Source: Treponema sp. (GTDB lineage: Bacteria > Spirochaetota > Spirochaetia > Treponematales > Breznakiellaceae). Taken from it: a stretch of 7,262 nt of DNA. The notes under the pieces are model-generated. The model saw nothing but the letters and a program-made list of their open reading frames with translations. It ran no database searches and was not told the DNA's origin. Shown here piece after piece: positions 5,082 to 7,262 of this stretch. A program made the translations under genes and the position numbers. The DNA lies in the NCBI GenBank assembly GCA_031284195.1, contig JAITAI010000227.1:1-7262 (forward strand). Direction: 5' to 3'. Within the stretch, counting starts at the first letter, position 1, and each line of letters begins with the position of its first letter.

Positions 5082-5723
5082 CTAACTATGATGCGCCCAA
5101 TTTTCCAGGAGCTTCAGGCCAAGGACGCCGGATTTCTCTGGATGAAACTGGACTGCAGCCAAAGCCCCTCGTTCTATTGCAGCGCAATACCTGACCATAT
5201 ACACTGCCTCCGCAGCAGTAAACTCAGGAACTTCGGGATCCGCATAATACGAATGAATATAGTAGAAAAAAGTATGTTCCGGCATCCCCTGGAAGAGCCT
5301 GGAATCTCCCGGGGCTTGAGCGAAAGAAGTGCGGTTCCATCCAATCTGGGGAACCTTCCGTCCGGGAAAATGCCGTACCCTGCCGGGGATCACCTGAAGG
5401 CCCTGCTGGAGCTTGCCATTCACCGGAGGCGCCTCTTCAGAAGCATCAAAGAGGAGCTGTAAGCCGATACATATCCCCAAGAAAGGCTTATCAGCGGCAA
5501 TCCATTCCTTCAGGGCCTGGGCATAACCGGATTGTTCCAAGGATTCCATGGCAGAAGCAAAATGGCCGTCTCCAGGGAAGATGATTTTCTCAAAAGGGGA
5601 AGCCCCAGGAACCAAGGAGAGTTCTTCCGGCCCTAAAGCAAAGCGGGCGACAAGTCCAAGCCGCCTCAGAGCGTTCATCACTGAACCCAGATTCCCTGCA
5701 CCGTAATTCACCACTCCGATCAT
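5082..5723 (-). CDS. hisH: Imidazole glycerol phosphate synthase glutaminase subunit HisH
   Basis: Class I glutamine amidotransferase that hydrolyses glutamine and passes ammonia to HisF. The 213-residue length is normal. Seen: MIGVVNYGAGNLGSV at the N-terminus, the nucleophile elbow FLGICIGLQLLF with C85, VPQIGWN, YYIHSYY, and the other two triad residues H194 and E196 in VQFHPEKSG. The oxyanion-strand motif, normally PGVG, reads P50-G51-D52-G53. The start ATG at 5723 overlaps the hisB stop as ATGA, so translation is probably coupled to hisB. The partner hisF follows directly, as expected for subunits of one complex. Confidence 0.96.
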   Translation of the reverse strand: MIGVVNYGAGNLGSVMNALRRLGLVARFALGPEELSLVPGASPFEKIIFPGDGHFASAMESLEQSGYAQALKEWIAADKPFLGICIGLQLLFDASEEAPPVNGKLQQGLQVIPGRVRHFPGRKVPQIGWNRTSFAQAPGDSRLFQGMPEHTFFYYIHSYYADPEVPEFTAAEAVYMVRYCAAIERGALAAVQFHPEKSGVLGLKLLENWAHHS

Positions 5724-6325
5724 GCCAAGACCCCTTTGGTAGAGGGCACCTGGTCAGGAGCACGGGGATCCCGGCTCACCGCCTCTTTAAGGGAGCAGGC
5801 CCCAGCTTTGAACAGGGCTTCGATCTTATGGTGATCACTGCGTCCCCGGAGTATGTCCAGGTGTACCGTAGCCGCTGCCCCCTGGGTAAAACCTTGCCAG
5901 AAATCCTCCACCGTGTCGGTCTGGAATGAGTAGCCGCCGGAAATCAGGGGGATTCCTGATAGCTTGGCGTCAAACACCAGGAACGACCGCCCTGAAAGGT
6001 CCACCACTGCCCGGGCGAGGGTTTCATCCATAGGGAAGAAACAGGTCCCGGTCCGGCGAATGCCCTGCTTCTCTCCCAGGGCCCGGGTGAAACAGTGGCC
6101 CAGGACAATACCCGTATCCTCCACGAGATGATGCTGATCCACTGCGATGTCCCCGGATGCCTGGACACGGAGATCAAAAAGCCCATGCCGGGCAAAGGTA
6201 GCAAGCATGTGTTTCATGAAACCAATGGGATAATCCAGGCTTACCTCCCCGGATCCATCCAGGTTGAGCTTTATGAAAATGTCGGTCTCTTGGGTGGTAC
6301 GCCTGATTTCAGCAATTCTATCCAT
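5720..6325 (-). CDS. hisB: Imidazoleglycerol-phosphate dehydratase HisB
   Basis: HisB removes water from imidazole glycerol phosphate to give imidazole acetol phosphate; it is a manganese enzyme forming a large oligomer. The 201 residues form only the dehydratase, without the N-terminal histidinol-phosphatase domain of E. coli HisB. Seen: GFMKHML (H39), DQHHLVEDTG (H65, H66, E69, D70), FPMDETLA, VDLSGRS, SDHHKIEALFKA (H165, H166, E169) and the C-terminal VPSTKG. The metal-binding histidines are all present. The usual Asp of the DHML motif is Lys38, an odd substitution beside a metal ligand. AAGGAG at 6339-6334 lies eight bases before ATG 6325, a strong site that fits the 70-base gap after hisG. 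The gene overlaps hisH by four bases. Confidence 0.96.
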   Translation of the reverse strand: MDRIAEIRRTTQETDIFIKLNLDGSGEVSLDYPIGFMKHMLATFARHGLFDLRVQASGDIAVDQHHLVEDTGIVLGHCFTRALGEKQGIRRTGTCFFPMDETLARAVVDLSGRSFLVFDAKLSGIPLISGGYSFQTDTVEDFWQGFTQGAAATVHLDILRGRSDHHKIEALFKAGACSLKEAVSRDPRAPDQVPSTKGVLA

Positions 6326-6395
6326 GTTTTTATCTCCTTCCCTATAGCATAAAGCGCCGGAGGGGTTTTTAGGGGCCTCTTGCTAGAATTTTCTG

Positions 6396-7253
6396 TTAAG
6401 GGACCACTTTCCGTAGATCGTATTCCACGATATCAGTAGCCCCCAGTTTCTTCAACCGGGGGATCATCCCAGGAACGTCACTTTTCTTAATGGCAATCTT
6501 CACCGCGTATCCCGCGTCCCCATAGAGGGGGGCCACCGTAGGGCTCCGCATACTGGGGAGGCCCGTAACCAGCGCGGCAAACAGGGGCTTACTCACATTC
6601 ATCTCCAACATGACCCGTTCCCTGCCGTCCAGGACCGCCTTAAACAGCATGGCCAACTCCTCGATACGGTTTTGTTTTGCCTCATCAGTCATAGCCAAGG
6701 CAGAGGCCACGAAACGGGTGGAGGATTCCAATAGGGTGGCGATGATCCGCAAGCCGTTATCCTTGAGGGTTCGGCCCGAAGCGGTGTTGTCGATGATCAT
6801 GTCCGCATCATCAGGGGGGAAAACCTCAGTGGCGCCGTAGGTACGGAGGATCCGGTACTGATAGCCCGATGCTTGCAGCCACTGCTCGGCCAGATGCACA
6901 TATTCAGTGGCTACCCTGAGCTGCTTGGATTTGAGGGCAACCTCGTCCAGGCCGGCGGGAACCGCAGCCACAATACGGACCTGGTCAAAACCCAGGTCCA
7001 TGACTTCCTGTACCTTGGCCTGGCTTTCCTGGATCCAATCCAGGCCGGTAAATCCCACATCATGGCTCCCCAATTCCAAGAGTTCCCCCACATTCTGGGG
7101 CTTCATGAGCTTCCCCTCCAGCCATTCCGCGGCAATCAGGGGCCGGTAGGTTCGCTCTGTAAGGCTTATAGGGAAGCCTGCCTCATCGAAAAGCCGTGCC
7201 ACCTTATCAAAAATACGCCCCTTGGGTATCAGGATACGCAGTTTATCCATCAT
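6396..7253 (-). CDS. hisG: ATP phosphoribosyltransferase HisG, long form
   Basis: HisG condenses ATP and PRPP to PR-ATP, the committed and feedback-regulated first step. Seen: N-terminal LRILIPKGRIFDKV, DVGFTGLDW, the PRPP-binding segment DMIIDNTASGRTLKDNGL at 151-168, and a C-terminal domain of about 75 residues (210-285) ending GATDIVEYDLRKVVP. That domain corresponds to the ACT-like histidine-binding domain of the long form, so the protein should work as a hexamer without HisZ and be inhibited directly by histidine (family knowledge). The frame starts at ATG 7253; the next codon is also ATG (7250), and either may be used. No ribosome binding site is visible because only nine bases remain upstream in the window. 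The gene is the first of the visible cluster, but further his genes may lie beyond the edge. Confidence 0.96.
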   Translation of the reverse strand: MMDKLRILIPKGRIFDKVARLFDEAGFPISLTERTYRPLIAAEWLEGKLMKPQNVGELLELGSHDVGFTGLDWIQESQAKVQEVMDLGFDQVRIVAAVPAGLDEVALKSKQLRVATEYVHLAEQWLQASGYQYRILRTYGATEVFPPDDADMIIDNTASGRTLKDNGLRIIATLLESSTRFVASALAMTDEAKQNRIEELAMLFKAVLDGRERVMLEMNVSKPLFAALVTGLPSMRSPTVAPLYGDAGYAVKIAIKKSDVPGMIPRLKKLGATDIVEYDLRKVVP

Positions 7254-7262
7254 ACTACTAAA

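Noticed and set aside
6361..6375. Direct repeat AGGGG-TTTTT-AGGGG in the hisG-hisB spacer.
   Set aside because: It is a short low-complexity repeat with no stem or partner site; nothing supports a function.

Overview
All recognisable genes in this window lie on the minus strand, so the biological reading direction runs from base 7262 to base 1. The window reads as bacterial chromosome with roughly balanced base composition. Gene content and sequence style resemble what I remember of Treponema-type spirochaetes with a full histidine pathway, such as termite-gut relatives. The points behind this are an archaeal-type CMP-kinase-like protein next to a MutY-like glycosylase without a 4Fe-4S cluster, and a histidine cluster of unusual architecture. 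The organism assignment is an inference with about even confidence; no search was possible.

Right part (7253 to 2939): a tight histidine biosynthesis cluster in the order hisG (long form), hisB (dehydratase only), hisH, hisF, then one long gene fusing HisA, HisI and HisE. Together these cover steps 1 to 6: HisG makes PR-ATP; the HisE, HisI and HisA domains of the fused protein do steps 2, 3 and 4 in succession; HisH-HisF does step 5; HisB does step 6. hisC, a histidinol-phosphate phosphatase and hisD are not in the window. hisB/hisH and hisF/hisA overlap by a few bases, which suggests translational coupling.

Middle (2938 to 1563): a 150-base spacer holding a strong hairpin directly before the ribosome binding site of a GH130 family gene, probably a beta-1,4-manno-oligosaccharide phosphorylase. 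Behind that gene is a 221-base spacer. It holds a perfect 16-bp hairpin that probably ends transcription, and then two tandem palindromes of the same design in front of the next gene pair.

Left part (1562 to 1): a cytidylate-kinase-like gene overlaps a MutY-like adenine glycosylase gene. The glycosylase is split into two overlapping frames at a run of four G on the coding strand. The two pieces join into one family-length protein of about 280 residues if one base is restored or the ribosome slips by one, so this is a frameshifted gene, a sequencing error or a recoding site. The last 181 bases contain no gene, only two inverted repeats.

I see no transposon, CRISPR array, tRNA, rRNA or phage gene. 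The most notable items are the HisA-HisI-HisE fusion, the split glycosylase, the paired palindromes upstream of the kinase gene, and several departures from family consensus at or near active-site motifs (HisH, HisB, HisA, the glycosylase and the kinase).
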